Shown here in pieces: positions 30,968 to 39,969 of a DNA stretch of 64,000 nt. The position numbers were made by a program, and so were the translations under genes. A model generated the notes under the pieces. That model worked only from the letters and a program-made list of their open reading frames with translations. It searched no databases and was not told the DNA's origin. This DNA comes from Telluria mixta (GTDB lineage: Bacteria; Pseudomonadota; Gammaproteobacteria; Burkholderiales; Burkholderiaceae_D). The first letter of the stretch is position 1, and every line of letters begins with the position of its first letter. The DNA lies in assembly GCF_029223865.1 (NCBI RefSeq), contig NZ_CP119520.1:2666001-2730000 (forward strand). The letters are read 5' to 3'.

Positions 30968-31993
30968 TCAGGCAGCCACCTGCATCGGTGCCGTCGGCAC
31001 CTCGTCCTGCTCCGCCCACCGCTCGCGGATCGCGCGGATGGCCGGCATCTGCCCGAGGAACAGGTCGACCAGCTCGGGATCGAAATGCTTGCCCTTCTGC
31101 TTGACGAGGAAGTCGAGCGCCTCGCTTTCCGTCCACGCCTTCTTGTACGGCCGGATCGACGTCAGCGCGTCGAACACGTCGGCGATGGCACAGATGCGGC
31201 CTTCGAGCGGAATATCCTTGCCGGCCAGGCCGTTCGGGTAGCCGCTGCCGTCCCATTTTTCGTGGTGCGAGAGGGCGATGTTGCGCGCCAGCGCCAGCAC
31301 GCCGTGGTCGTGCTGGCCGATGATCTCGGCGCCGATGTGCGCGTGGCTCTGCATGATCTTCCATTCGTCCGGATCGAGCGGTCCGGGTTTCAGCAGCACG
31401 CGGTCGGGAATGCCGATCTTGCCCACGTCGTGCATCGGCGCGGCGTGCAGCAGGTCGTCCGCCTCCGCTTCCGTCATGCCGGCGGCGAGGCCCAGGATGC
31501 GCGCGAAATGGCTCATGCGGATAACGTGCAGGCCCGTCTCGTTGTCCTTGTATTCGGCGGCCAGGCCGAGGCGCTGGACGATCTCCAGGCGCGACGCGCG
31601 CAATTCTTCCATGCGCACCAGCGACAGGTGGGTGCGCACGCGCGCACGCACGATCGGCGGGCTGACGGGCTTGGTGATGTAGTCGACGGCGCCCGCTTCG
31701 AAACCTTCCACCTCGTCGCTGGTGTCGTTCAGCGCCGTGACGAAGATGACGGGGACGGCGGCCAGCGCCGGATCGGCCTTGAGGGCGGCGCACACTTCGT
31801 AGCCGCTCATGCCGGGCATCATCACGTCGAGCAGGATCAGGTCGGGCGTCTCTTCGCGCGCCAGTTCGAGCGCGCGCGGGCCGTCCTTGGCGAAACGCAG
31901 GCGGTAGTGGTCTTGCAGGATCTGGCGCAGCAGCTGGAGGTTGCTGGCCTCGTCGTCGACCGCGAGGATCAGCGGTTGGGTGACGGTGGTCAT
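30968..31993 (-). CDS. HD-GYP response regulator (c-di-GMP phosphodiesterase)
   Basis: The 341-residue protein has an N-terminal receiver (ILAVDDEASNLQLL, phospho-Asp in DLILLDVMMPGMSGYEV, ITKP near residue 110). An HD-GYP domain follows (HAAPMHDVGKIGIPD with the HD pair, HHEKWDGSGYPNGLAG with the GYP motif, and IADVFDALTSIRPYK). HD-GYP proteins hydrolyse c-di-GMP to pGpG or GMP. Its ATG overlaps the stop of the upstream MHYT hybrid kinase (31990-31993), so it is the kinase's likely output. RpfG has the same architecture. Confidence 0.93.
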   Translation of the reverse strand: MTTVTQPLILAVDDEASNLQLLRQILQDHYRLRFAKDGPRALELAREETPDLILLDVMMPGMSGYEVCAALKADPALAAVPVIFVTALNDTSDEVEGFEAGAVDYITKPVSPPIVRARVRTHLSLVRMEELRASRLEIVQRLGLAAEYKDNETGLHVIRMSHFARILGLAAGMTEAEADDLLHAAPMHDVGKIGIPDRVLLKPGPLDPDEWKIMQSHAHIGAEIIGQHDHGVLALARNIALSHHEKWDGSGYPNGLAGKDIPLEGRICAIADVFDALTSIRPYKKAWTESEALDFLVKQKGKHFDPELVDLFLGQMPAIRAIRERWAEQDEVPTAPMQVAA

Positions 31994-34900
31994 TCGGCGA
32001 TCTCCTGTGCCGGCTCGTCGATGGCGGCCAGCACGGTGTCAAGTTGTTGCAGGGCGAGGTCGAACTCGAAATCGGAAATGGCGGCGTGGACTTGCGCGAC
32101 GCGGGCGGCGAGTGGATGGCCGCTCGTGGCGGCGGCCAGGCCGGCCAGCGCGGCGTCGTCCAGGCCGCCGCGCTTGAGCGCGTCGCGCAGCACGTTGCCG
32201 GCACGGCGCGCGCGGTCCAGGTCGGCCGCGGGGCGCGTTGCTTGCGGCTTGGCGGCGGCAGCCGGCTGGGGCAGGGCGGCGCGGATTGCGTCCAGCGCGC
32301 CGTCGAGCAGCCCGCCAAGGTCGGCCAGCGACGCTTCCAGCGTGGACTCGGCGCCCGGGTACAGCTTGCCGCTGTCGCCGTCGACGAGACCTTCCAGCTT
32401 GGCGAGCGCATCGGCCAGCAGTTCCAGGCCGAGGTTGGCGGCGATGCCGCGCACCTTGTGCGCGTGCATGCGCAGCGCGCGGTAGTCGGCCGCCGTGGCC
32501 TGGGCCGCGAGCGTGGTGCCGAGGCCGTCGTGCTGGGCGGCGAAGTGGGCGAGGGCTTCCAGCCACGCGTCTTCCTTGCCGCTCCAGCGGCGTACGCCGG
32601 CATGGCGGTTGAGGGTATGACGCTCCTGCGCCGGCAGGTCGTCCGCCTGGTGGCCGGGGCCGAGGCCCAGCACGCGCGCGATCTCGTGCGACAGCGCGAA
32701 CCAGTCGACCGGCTTGCTCGCGAAGCCGTCCATGCCCGCCTCGACGCTGGCGCGGCGGTGCTCGGCCAGCACGCTGGCGGTCATCGCGATGACCGGCACG
32801 CGCGCACGGCCGCCGACGGCTTCCTGCTCGCGGATCATGCGCGTGGCGGTGAGGCCGTCGATGGTCGGCATCTGGAAATCCATCAGGATCACGTCGAAGC
32901 GCTCGCGGGCCGCGATCTCGACGACGGCGGCGCCGTCGCCGACGGCCGTCATCGTGTGGCCGCGGCGCGCCAGCAACAGTTGCAGCAGTTCCTGGTTCTG
33001 CGGCACGTCGTCCGCCACCAGCACGCGCAGCGGCGGCAGGGCGGCGGCGGTGCGCACGCGCGGCTGCTGCGGGGCGAAGCGCGCCAGCACGAGCGGCAGC
33101 ACCACGTGGAACGTCGTGCCGTGGCCCGGTTCGCTCTCGGCCCAGATGCGGCCGCCCATCAGCTCGACCAGCTGCTTGCAGATCGTGGTGCCGAGGCCCG
33201 TGCCGCCGAAGCGGCGCGTCATCGACGCGTCGGCCTGGGTGAACGGTTCGAAGATGGCGGACAGGCGCTCCGGCGCGATGCCGATGCCGGTGTCGCTGAT
33301 CGTGAAGTGCAGGTGTTCGTCCTTCAGGTCGGCGCGCAGGGTGACGCTGCCGTGTTCCGTGAACTTGATCGCGTTGTCGAGCAGGTTGGTGAGCACCTGG
33401 CGCACGCGCAGCTCGTCGCCGCGCAGGCAGGTCGGCAGCACCGGATCGTAATGGATGTCGACGTGCAGGCCCTTGGCGCGCGCGTTCGCCGCCAGGGTCG
33501 ACGACAGTTCGTCGATCAGCGACAGCAGGTTGTAGTCGTTCTGTTCCAGCTCCACCGCGCCTTTTTCCAGCTTGGCGGTGTCGAGGATTTCGTTGAGGAG
33601 GCGGAGCAGGGCGCGGCCCGAGCTGCGGATCGTGTCCAGGTGGCGGCGCTGGTCGACGTTCAACTGGCCGTCCAGCAGCACGTCGGTGAAGCCGAGGATG
33701 GCATTCATCGGCGTGCGGATCTCGTGGCTCATGTTGGCGACGAAGCTCGCGCGCGCCGCGGCCGCCTGTTCGGCGTTTTCCTTCGCCACGCGCAGCGCGT
33801 CTTCCATCTCGCGCCGCTCCGTGATGTCGAGGATGACGCCGTCCAGCCAGCACAGCTCGCCCGCCTCGTTGCGCACGCCGGTGCCGTTTTCCCACATCCA
33901 GCGCGTGCTGCCGTCCGCGTGCAATAAACGGTATTCGACGAGGTACGGCCGGTCCTCGCGCAGCGCGGTGGCGATCGTCTCCGACACGCGCACGCGGTCG
34001 GCCGCGTGGATCAGCGGCGCGAACGTGCGGCGCGGCGTCGCGCCCAGGAAGTCGCGGCCGGGGTAGCCGGTGATGCGCTCGACGGCATCGCTGATGAACA
34101 GCATCGGCGCCTCGCCTTCGACCAGGCTGCTGCGGTACGAGATGCCGGGGATGTTGCCGATCAGCGAACGGAACTGCTGCTCGCTGGCGCGCAGTGCCTG
34201 TTCCATCTTGCGCCGGTCGCTGATGTCGGTGATGAAACAGACGAACAGGTCCTGCCCGTCCAGGCGCGCATGGCCGAGGGCGCGCCGGATCGGCACGATG
34301 CTGCCGTCCTTGCAGCGGCCCGTCACGTCGGCACCGCGCGCGCTGGGGCTGATTTGTCCCGTCCGCAGCGAGCGCAGCAGGCCGACTTCCTCGGACGCGG
34401 CTTCGTTGCCGATCACGAGGCGGATGTTCTGGCCGACGATCTCGTCGCGGCGCCAGCCGAAGATACGTTCGGCCGAGGCATTGAATTCGCGGATAGTGCC
34501 CTGGCGGTCGACCGTGATCACGCCGTCGACCGTAGTGGTGAGCAGCGCCCGCATCCACGCTTCGCTGCGCGACAGTTCGCGGAACATCTGGCGGTAGCGC
34601 AGCAGGCCGTTCGCGGCCAGCACGAAGACGGTAAAGGCGACGGTGATCAGGGTGATCGCCAGCGCCAGGAAGGTACTGGTCTTGTGGGTTGTCTGCGTCG
34701 CCACGTGGCCGACGAAGCGCGCGGCTGCCATGCCCGTGTAGTGCATGCCGGCGATCGCGCAACCCATCACGATGGCGGCCAGCAGCAGGCGGCGTTGCTC
34801 GCTCAGCCGGTGCGACAGGCTGGACAGGCCGAAGCGCACCCACAGCGCCAGCGTTGCCAGCACGACGGCGACGATGATCGACAGGCCGAACATGAACGGG

Positions 34901-35349
34901 TCGTAGCGCAGTTCCAGGCCCATCTGCATGCCGGTCATGCCCGCGTAGTGCATGACGCCGATGCCCGCGCCGACGATCACGCCGCCGGCCAGCAGGCCCC
35001 AGCCGCCCAGCCGCTCGCGCGCGATCAGGGTCAGCGCCACGAACGAGGCGCCGATGCTCGGCAGGCTGGAGAGGATGGTGGCGGAGGGATCGTAGTCGAC
35101 TTCCGTGCAAAGGTCGAACGCGAGCATGCCGATGAAGTGCATGGCCCACACGCCGGCGCCGAGCGCGAGGCTACCCGTGCCGAGCACAACCCAGCGCTGG
35201 GCGCGGTTGGCGGCGGCCTGGCCGGCGATCTGCAGGCCCATCCAGGAAGCGAAGATGGCGACGAGGACGGACAACGCGACCAGCTTGGGCGTGTACAGGC
35301 CGTAGCTGAGAAGCGACGGATCGGAAGGGAGGGTGAACACGGACAGCAT
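31990..35349 (-). CDS. MHYT-PAS-PAS hybrid sensor kinase with receiver and Hpt
   Basis: This is a 1119-residue inner-membrane kinase. Residues about 1-260 are an MHYT sensor with seven helices and three MH-x-T-type units (WAMHFIGMLAF, VMHYAGMTGM, GMHYTGMAAA), proposed in the family to bind a metal and sense O2, CO or NO. Two PAS domains follow (about 285-400 and 410-530), then H-box FVANMSHEIRTPMNAILGF, N-box LLDNAIKFT and G-boxes. A receiver comes next (VLVADDVPQN, DVILMDFQMPTIDG) and a C-terminal Hpt (MHAHKVRGIAANLGLE). The complete phosphorelay set on one chain suggests signal transfer to the overlapping HD-GYP gene, linking a gas or redox input to c-di-GMP. Confidence 0.93.
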   Translation of the reverse strand: MLSVFTLPSDPSLLSYGLYTPKLVALSVLVAIFASWMGLQIAGQAAANRAQRWVVLGTGSLALGAGVWAMHFIGMLAFDLCTEVDYDPSATILSSLPSIGASFVALTLIARERLGGWGLLAGGVIVGAGIGVMHYAGMTGMQMGLELRYDPFMFGLSIIVAVVLATLALWVRFGLSSLSHRLSEQRRLLLAAIVMGCAIAGMHYTGMAAARFVGHVATQTTHKTSTFLALAITLITVAFTVFVLAANGLLRYRQMFRELSRSEAWMRALLTTTVDGVITVDRQGTIREFNASAERIFGWRRDEIVGQNIRLVIGNEAASEEVGLLRSLRTGQISPSARGADVTGRCKDGSIVPIRRALGHARLDGQDLFVCFITDISDRRKMEQALRASEQQFRSLIGNIPGISYRSSLVEGEAPMLFISDAVERITGYPGRDFLGATPRRTFAPLIHAADRVRVSETIATALREDRPYLVEYRLLHADGSTRWMWENGTGVRNEAGELCWLDGVILDITERREMEDALRVAKENAEQAAAARASFVANMSHEIRTPMNAILGFTDVLLDGQLNVDQRRHLDTIRSSGRALLRLLNEILDTAKLEKGAVELEQNDYNLLSLIDELSSTLAANARAKGLHVDIHYDPVLPTCLRGDELRVRQVLTNLLDNAIKFTEHGSVTLRADLKDEHLHFTISDTGIGIAPERLSAIFEPFTQADASMTRRFGGTGLGTTICKQLVELMGGRIWAESEPGHGTTFHVVLPLVLARFAPQQPRVRTAAALPPLRVLVADDVPQNQELLQLLLARRGHTMTAVGDGAAVVEIAARERFDVILMDFQMPTIDGLTATRMIREQEAVGGRARVPVIAMTASVLAEHRRASVEAGMDGFASKPVDWFALSHEIARVLGLGPGHQADDLPAQERHTLNRHAGVRRWSGKEDAWLEALAHFAAQHDGLGTTLAAQATAADYRALRMHAHKVRGIAANLGLELLADALAKLEGLVDGDSGKLYPGAESTLEASLADLGGLLDGALDAIRAALPQPAAAAKPQATRPAADLDRARRAGNVLRDALKRGGLDDAALAGLAAATSGHPLAARVAQVHAAISDFEFDLALQQLDTVLAAIDEPAQEIAE

Positions 35350-35591
35350 GATCGCGTGATTTTTAGAGAGAATGACGAAATTGAGCGCGGCCTCGCCAGT
35401 ATGTCATTTCCATGGCATAAAGTCTTGCTTAAGGGAATCAAATATCAAAGTGAACACGCAAATTGTCGCAAAGGCGCCACCATTCGCCGCCCGGCGTTGT
35501 CGGGTTGCCACGCGTTGCCGCGTGCGCGATGTTGCTGTTATGCTAGTTGCACGGGTAGTCCGCCGGGGACGCCCGCACTGGGTGCGAACGT

Positions 35592-36332
35592 ATGAAAACG
35601 ACAGTTCTTGCCGCGCTGCTGGCGGTGGCCTGCACGTGGGCGCGGGCGGAGCCGGCGCCGCGGCTGTACCTGACCACCGAGACCTCGGCACCGTACAGCA
35701 TGCGCGAAGGCGACCGCGTGACGGGGATCGGTACCGACATGGTGCGCGAGATCATGGCCCGCTCCGGCATCGCCTATTCGATCGACCTGCTGCCCTGGAA
35801 GCGCGCGTACACGGCCGCGCTGGAACGCAGCGACGCCTGCGTCTATTCGACCACCCGCACGCCCGAGCGCGAACCGCATTTCAAATGGATCGGACCGATC
35901 GGCGAGGCCGAGTGGGTCCTGATGGGCCGCGCCGACCGCCGCTTCGACCTGAAGAGCCTGGACGATGCGCGCGCCTACCGCGTGGGCACCTACAACGGCG
36001 ACGCGCGCGACCAGTTCCTGCGCGCGCGCGGCTTCAAGGTTGACCCCGCGCCGAACGACCTGATCAATCCCCGCAAGCTCATGATGGACCGCATCGACCT
36101 ATGGGCCGCCAGCATCCGCCGCGGGAGCCTCACGCTCGACCGGCTGGGTTATACGGGCAAGGTGGTGCCCGTCCTCGTGTTCAACCGCATCCGCGTTTAC
36201 CTGGCCTGCAACCGCGCGGTGCCGGATGCGCTCGTCGCGCGCATGAACGGTTCGCTGGAAGCCATGGAACGCGACGGGACGTCACGGGCGATCGTGCACA
36301 AGTATGATGATTGGGGAGTGCCGGCCCGGTAG
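35592..36332 (+). CDS. periplasmic substrate-binding protein, family 3
   Basis: The 246-residue protein has a signal peptide (MKTTVLAALLAVACTWARA) and the type 3 solute-binding fold: LYLTTETSAPYSMREGDRVTGIGTDMVREIM, then RSDACVYSTTRTPEREPHFKW and KVVPVLVFNRIRVYLACNR. No ABC permease or ATPase gene is adjacent. Stand-alone members of this type often bind amino acids or act as sensor partners. It is the last core gene before the island; its stop lies only 27 bp from the left attachment repeat. Confidence 0.87.
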   Translation: MKTTVLAALLAVACTWARAEPAPRLYLTTETSAPYSMREGDRVTGIGTDMVREIMARSGIAYSIDLLPWKRAYTAALERSDACVYSTTRTPEREPHFKWIGPIGEAEWVLMGRADRRFDLKSLDDARAYRVGTYNGDARDQFLRARGFKVDPAPNDLINPRKLMMDRIDLWAASIRRGSLTLDRLGYTGKVVPVLVFNRIRVYLACNRAVPDALVARMNGSLEAMERDGTSRAIVHKYDDWGVPAR

Positions 36333-36358
36333 CGGGTGTCGAGGGAACTACTTGGGGG

Positions 36359-36380
36359 TGGTGCTCCGGCCGGAATCGAA
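36359..36380. repeat. left attachment site of the island
   Basis: TGGTG followed by the 17-bp CTCCGGCCGGAATCGAA copies the tRNA-Leu 3' end (57723-57745) except for one missing C between the two blocks. The rest of the tRNA is absent, so it is a displaced tRNA end, not a tRNA gene. Confidence 0.88.
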
Positions 36381-36430
36381 AAGTGGGCTGGAACCCGCAT
36401 GAATGCTAGAGTTCGCCGTTTCGTCCTGCA

Positions 36431-36454
36431 GAGATACCGCTAAAACTACCGTCA
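36431..36454. promoter_or_regulatory. candidate integrase arm-type site, left end
   Basis: GAGATACCGC (36431-36440) and TACCGTCA (36447-36454) lie 50 bp inside the left attachment site. The first is identical to 57586-57595 at the other island end. The second is the reverse complement of TGACGGTA, which occurs twice there. Identity of sequence at both ends suggests recombinase binding. Confidence 0.6.
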
Positions 36455-36610
36455 AATCTTCGCGTAGCCACCCGCTCTCACGCAATCTCGCCGTGACTCA
36501 GCCCAGCGCGACGGGCAGAGTTTACCATGGCAGCTTGCGCGGCTGACCTTCCATTTTGTGAGCGGCCCAGTCTACAATTTCCGCTATCTGACGCTCTTGG
36601 GAGCTAAGCT

Positions 36611-37009
36611 ATGTCGACGAATTCCAAGTCAGTGCACGATGCAACAGCGGCCCTTCAGGACGCTGCACACGCGGCAATTGTCTTTGGTCGCGCTGCCAGT
36701 GCGTTAATAGGGGCTTTGGACGGTCTCCTCGACCTGGATGCGCGCGTAGAGTTGCTTGAGCGGGCGATAAGGCAGATTGAGGCAGTCCATGCAGGAGCTG
36801 GCAAACCAAGCGTGGCTGTGCCGGCGATGGAGCGGCTGGCAATGCGAAGTCATGTCGACACAAAAACTGCGGCTGATCTGCTTGGCCGGACACCTCAGAC
36901 ACCGCGAAAGTGGGCGTGTTATGAAGATGGTCCACTGCGTCCCATGCGGGTCAATGGTAGGCTTGCATGGGCGGTTGCCGATATCCGTCTGCTTCTGCAC
37001 CTTGGCTGA
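36611..37009 (+). CDS. small island DNA-binding protein, HTH_17-like
   Basis: The 132-residue protein has an N-terminal helical part (residues about 1-65, Ala-rich) and a C-terminal winged-helix-like segment: SHVDTKTAADLLGRTPQTPRKWA, then GPLRPMRVNGRLAWAVADIRLLL. This pattern (helix-turn-helix, then LRPxRVNxRLxW and VADIRxLL) recurs in Burkholderiales island proteins and resembles excisionase or MerR-type DNA binding. It is the first gene inside the left end. It may act as a regulator or directionality factor; function is inferred. Confidence 0.7.
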   Translation: MSTNSKSVHDATAALQDAAHAAIVFGRAASALIGALDGLLDLDARVELLERAIRQIEAVHAGAGKPSVAVPAMERLAMRSHVDTKTAADLLGRTPQTPRKWACYEDGPLRPMRVNGRLAWAVADIRLLLHLG

Positions 37010-37035
37010 ACAAATGTGTGCGCGTCGGAGATACG

Positions 37036-37251
37036 ATGACAGAACCTGCTGCATCTACTGGGCCATCTTATGGCGAACCGACAGGTGTAACCTGCGGTGA
37101 AGAAGGGTGTCCCGCCGCCGACAGCGGCAGTGTTCGTACCGAATACGTGTTCAAACCGTTCCCACGTTATGCGCTTTCAGATTTCGATCGCACCATCTGG
37201 GGCAAGCTGATGCAGAAGATCGTTGACTACCTTCACCGAGACGGTGATTGA
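37036..37251 (+). CDS. small hypothetical protein
   Basis: A 71-residue frame starts at the ATG at 37036 (TCGGAG lies about 9 bases upstream), 26 bp after the previous gene. It has two cysteines in CGEEGCPA and an aromatic/acidic C-terminus (SDFDRTIWGKLMQKIVDYLHRDG). I do not recognise a family. The close spacing suggests cotranscription with the DNA-binding protein. Confidence 0.45.
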   Translation: MTEPAASTGPSYGEPTGVTCGEEGCPAADSGSVRTEYVFKPFPRYALSDFDRTIWGKLMQKIVDYLHRDGD

Positions 37252-37358
37252 TGGCTCTGTCGAACGCTAACTCGGGCAGCAGTGCGTCCCACAACCGATC
37301 GACAAGGCAAATCTGGGTATTCAACAGAGCGCTTGTTCTCGAGCATAGACGTTGCAGG

Positions 37359-37637
37359 CTACAGGCCAGCGTGCGCCAAGATTTTCGCAAGCGGCGTATC
37401 TAATGCGGCAGCGATGCGGACGAGATGGAGCAGTCCGGCATTCTGCTCTCCACGCTCAATGGCCCCAAGGTACGACCTATCGATGCCAGAGCGTAACGCC
37501 AATTCCTCCTGAGAGACGCCTTGTCCAGTACGCTCAGCACGCACTGCGCGGCCAAAGGCAATGAGCGCAGGTTCCTGAGCGTTGGGAGAACTGATTGGCA
37601 TGTCCCAATCTTCCGGGTAAGATTGGTCCAGCTCCAC
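37359..37637 (-). CDS. XRE-family helix-turn-helix regulator
   Basis: The 92-residue protein has an N-terminal tail and one Cro/C1-type HTH at about residues 28-85 (GQGVSQEELALRSGIDRSYLGAIERGEQN, then LLHLVRIAAALDTPLAKIL). The spacing and sequence resemble controller (C) proteins of restriction-modification systems. It is divergent from the HNH/zinc-repeat gene with 84 bp between them, so it probably represses itself and that gene. A shorter start at the internal ATG (residue 13) is possible. Confidence 0.87.
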   Translation of the reverse strand: MELDQSYPEDWDMPISSPNAQEPALIAFGRAVRAERTGQGVSQEELALRSGIDRSYLGAIERGEQNAGLLHLVRIAAALDTPLAKILAHAGL

Positions 37638-37721
37638 GGGTTATCTTCCTCATTCGTTCGATCTCAGCTCGGGCCGCCACGTGGTAATCGAAAGTAAATT
37701 GTTCTTTGGTAACACTGGAAT

Positions 37722-38885
37722 ATGGTGCAAAGAAGGGTGCTCGAAGACCGGCTGTCAGCGGAAAACCGCGATGAAGCGTGCAACGAAGGCTTCGTCGTTG
37801 CGCCCGAGATTATTAGTCGTCAAAACGCAGCGGCACTCGGACTGACCCGCTATTTCAGCGGCTTGCCGTGCCCCTATGGCCACGTCGCGCAACGACGTGT
37901 GATTGGAAACCGTTGCGTAGAATGTCATCGGCTTGCAGCCCGTCGTCACCGTGCTGAAAGTGATCCGTCTCGCGATGGCCAGCGCGTTATATTGGTCCCA
38001 GTGCCTTTAACCACCGAATGGCCAACCGTTACCCAGCTTGAATTGCTGTTTGAGGTCGAGTCGCACAAATCAGCGATGGCTAATGGACGTACAAGGTATT
38101 TCTCGGGAAAACCTTGTCCATTCGGACATGTTGATCAACGAAACGTTGCTAACCAACGCTGTGTCGCCTGTCAATGGCGCAAAACGTCTGGCAGCGATAG
38201 CAAGCGCGCTTTAAAATTGTGGAACCAATTGCGCGCATTGCGTTTGGACGATGATGTTTTTCTAGAACAGCCGTATGTTACTCAGGCAGAAGCCATAAAA
38301 GAAGGCCTCAAACGCTTCTTCATCGGCGAAATGTGTAAGCTCGGCCACATCAGCCCACGATATACGGGCAACGGTGAATGTGTGGTGTGCTCTGGAATGC
38401 GCAATAAGGAACGATATGCCAACGATCCTGAGTTTCGTAAGCGTCGAATTAAATATGAGGCTGCACGAAACCGGCGACCTGATGTGCGCGAGATTAGACG
38501 ACTGAAAGCTGTCGAATATAACCGACGAGCCGATGTTCGCGCTCGATTGCTGGGAAGAGTTAAATTTGATCCATTGTTTAAGATGCAATGGAATATCAGA
38601 ACCTTGTTGCGTAACACATTAAAAAAGCACAAGCATAAGAAAACATCAAGATTGCAGGACATACTCGGATGCTCAATAGATTACTTTCGTCACCACATTG
38701 CTAGACAGTTTACAGAATGGATGAACTGGGATAATTACGGTGAATGGGAACTCGATCATATCCGGCCGCTTAGTGCTGCCACAAGTGGAGCAGATGTAAT
38801 TGCTCTGTTCCACCACACGAACATCCGCCCTTTGAGTAGAGGGCTTAATCGTTCAAAAGGAAGTAATCGAGAATATCTAATTTGA
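37722..38885 (+). CDS. protein with three zinc-knuckle-like repeats and an HNH-like nuclease end
   Basis: This is a 387-residue protein. Three repeats share the exact pattern C-x3-H-x10-C-x2-C: C50/H54/C65/C68, C132/H136/C147/C150 and C205/H209/C220/C223. The first two are near copies (TRYFSGxPCPxGHVxQRxV) and all three contain G-H before the spacer. A basic linker (about 225-285) follows, then a C-terminal segment with WELDHIRPLS (D345, H346), HHTNIRPLSRGLNRSKG (N367, N376), which resembles an HNH nuclease core. The repeats are likely zinc-binding DNA readers. The sequence is more AT-rich than the core. It is divergent from an XRE regulator. It may be a modification-dependent or site-specific nuclease; that is inference. 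Confidence 0.75.
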   Translation: MVQRRVLEDRLSAENRDEACNEGFVVAPEIISRQNAAALGLTRYFSGLPCPYGHVAQRRVIGNRCVECHRLAARRHRAESDPSRDGQRVILVPVPLTTEWPTVTQLELLFEVESHKSAMANGRTRYFSGKPCPFGHVDQRNVANQRCVACQWRKTSGSDSKRALKLWNQLRALRLDDDVFLEQPYVTQAEAIKEGLKRFFIGEMCKLGHISPRYTGNGECVVCSGMRNKERYANDPEFRKRRIKYEAARNRRPDVREIRRLKAVEYNRRADVRARLLGRVKFDPLFKMQWNIRTLLRNTLKKHKHKKTSRLQDILGCSIDYFRHHIARQFTEWMNWDNYGEWELDHIRPLSAATSGADVIALFHHTNIRPLSRGLNRSKGSNREYLI

Positions 38886-39219
38886 GATCATTGCTGCTCG
38901 GTCAAGAAGGACTCAACCTCAATGGAATATCTCACGAAAGATTGTTGCTTCAACATAATCAGTCCGCAACCCCTCCCGGATCAGGTTGATGCGATCATTT
39001 GTCGTCGCGCCACTGGCCACGTCGGTACTATTGGCATGTCAGGACGTGCGCGACCGTATCCACAATCTCAACCGGGACCGTCGCTTTAAACTGATCCGTG
39101 ATCTTCTGCACGCGACCCGTAAGTTCGGCGACTGACAACCGCTCCGAGCGCGTACGGCAGCAGCCGGCGCTGTGCACGTATTTGGCGGAGTCACACGGTC
39201 TAGAATCCCACTACAGAAC
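38886..39219. other. 334-bp gap, no gene assigned
   Basis: No frame with a good start and recognisable product is present. A minus-strand frame ending in a TAG near 39040 reads like ordinary protein (ending DTVAHVLTCQ) over about 60 codons but lacks a start, so it may be a remnant. No clear promoter or terminator. Confidence 0.4.
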
Positions 39220-39969
39220 ATGACCCGGATATCCGCTCCCACCCTTTACCAATGCCCAGCATGTGCAAGCTACTTCACGCGATCCGTGCTGACCTTCCTG
39301 CATTTCTACGATGACGTGCCAGATTGGTCAGACGGGAAGTGTGAGCAGTGGTGGACGTTCATCGGAGCACCTGTGGGTCGATGCCCAGCTTGTTCCAGGG
39401 TCGTATGGGTGGAAGACGCCAACAACCCTATGCCTGCACTGCAAGAGCCGTACACGATCGGGATAGTTGCACGCCTATGGCATCGATTAACTGGTGACAG
39501 AAAAGGTCGGCTGCGCGATGAGCGGATCTGGATCGCGTTACCGCGAAAGATTAAAGATGCTTGCCGCATTGTACCTCTGCATAGTGCAGAAGACTTCTTG
39601 GAGGCCTTGGCGGCGCTTGCGTGCAACACAGACGAGCGTGAAATTTACCTACGGCGACGGTTGTGGTGGGCTTGGAACGATAAACAGCGGTTGGGCAAGA
39701 ACGGCCCATTGGTTTTAACGCCGTACAACATGCTGGCGGAAGAAGCACTTTTCAACATGCGCCGGCTCTTACAACTCGTCGAGTGCGCCCCAAGCCAACA
39801 AGTTGAACGTGGCGAACTTCTGCGCCAGCTAGGTCGCTTTGACGAGGCCGTCGCCATACTCAAAGCTGTGCCGGCAGACGGTCATAACGAGATCAGGGCG
39901 CTAAAGATCGAAAAACTCGCGCGAAGCGGCGACACGCAGGTGCAGGAATTAAGCCCCCAGACTTGGTAA
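39220..39969 (+). CDS. hypothetical protein with zinc-ribbon N-terminus
   Basis: A 249-residue reading from the ATG at 39220 (an upstream ATG at 39172 is less likely). Two CPxC pairs (C12/C15 and C55/C58) form a probable zinc ribbon. The middle is rich in Trp/Arg (IYLRRRLWWAWNDKQR). The C-terminal about 60 residues look like a helical TPR-type repeat (LVECAPSQQVERGELLRQLGRFDEAVAILKAV). I do not recognise the family. It stands between the HNH-like gene and the restriction operon, facing the latter. Confidence 0.7.
   Translation: MTRISAPTLYQCPACASYFTRSVLTFLHFYDDVPDWSDGKCEQWWTFIGAPVGRCPACSRVVWVEDANNPMPALQEPYTIGIVARLWHRLTGDRKGRLRDERIWIALPRKIKDACRIVPLHSAEDFLEALAALACNTDEREIYLRRRLWWAWNDKQRLGKNGPLVLTPYNMLAEEALFNMRRLLQLVECAPSQQVERGELLRQLGRFDEAVAILKAVPADGHNEIRALKIEKLARSGDTQVQELSPQTW

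Noticed and set aside
36359..36380. possible second tRNA gene
   Set aside because: Only the T arm and acceptor end are present; no anticodon or D arm follows.
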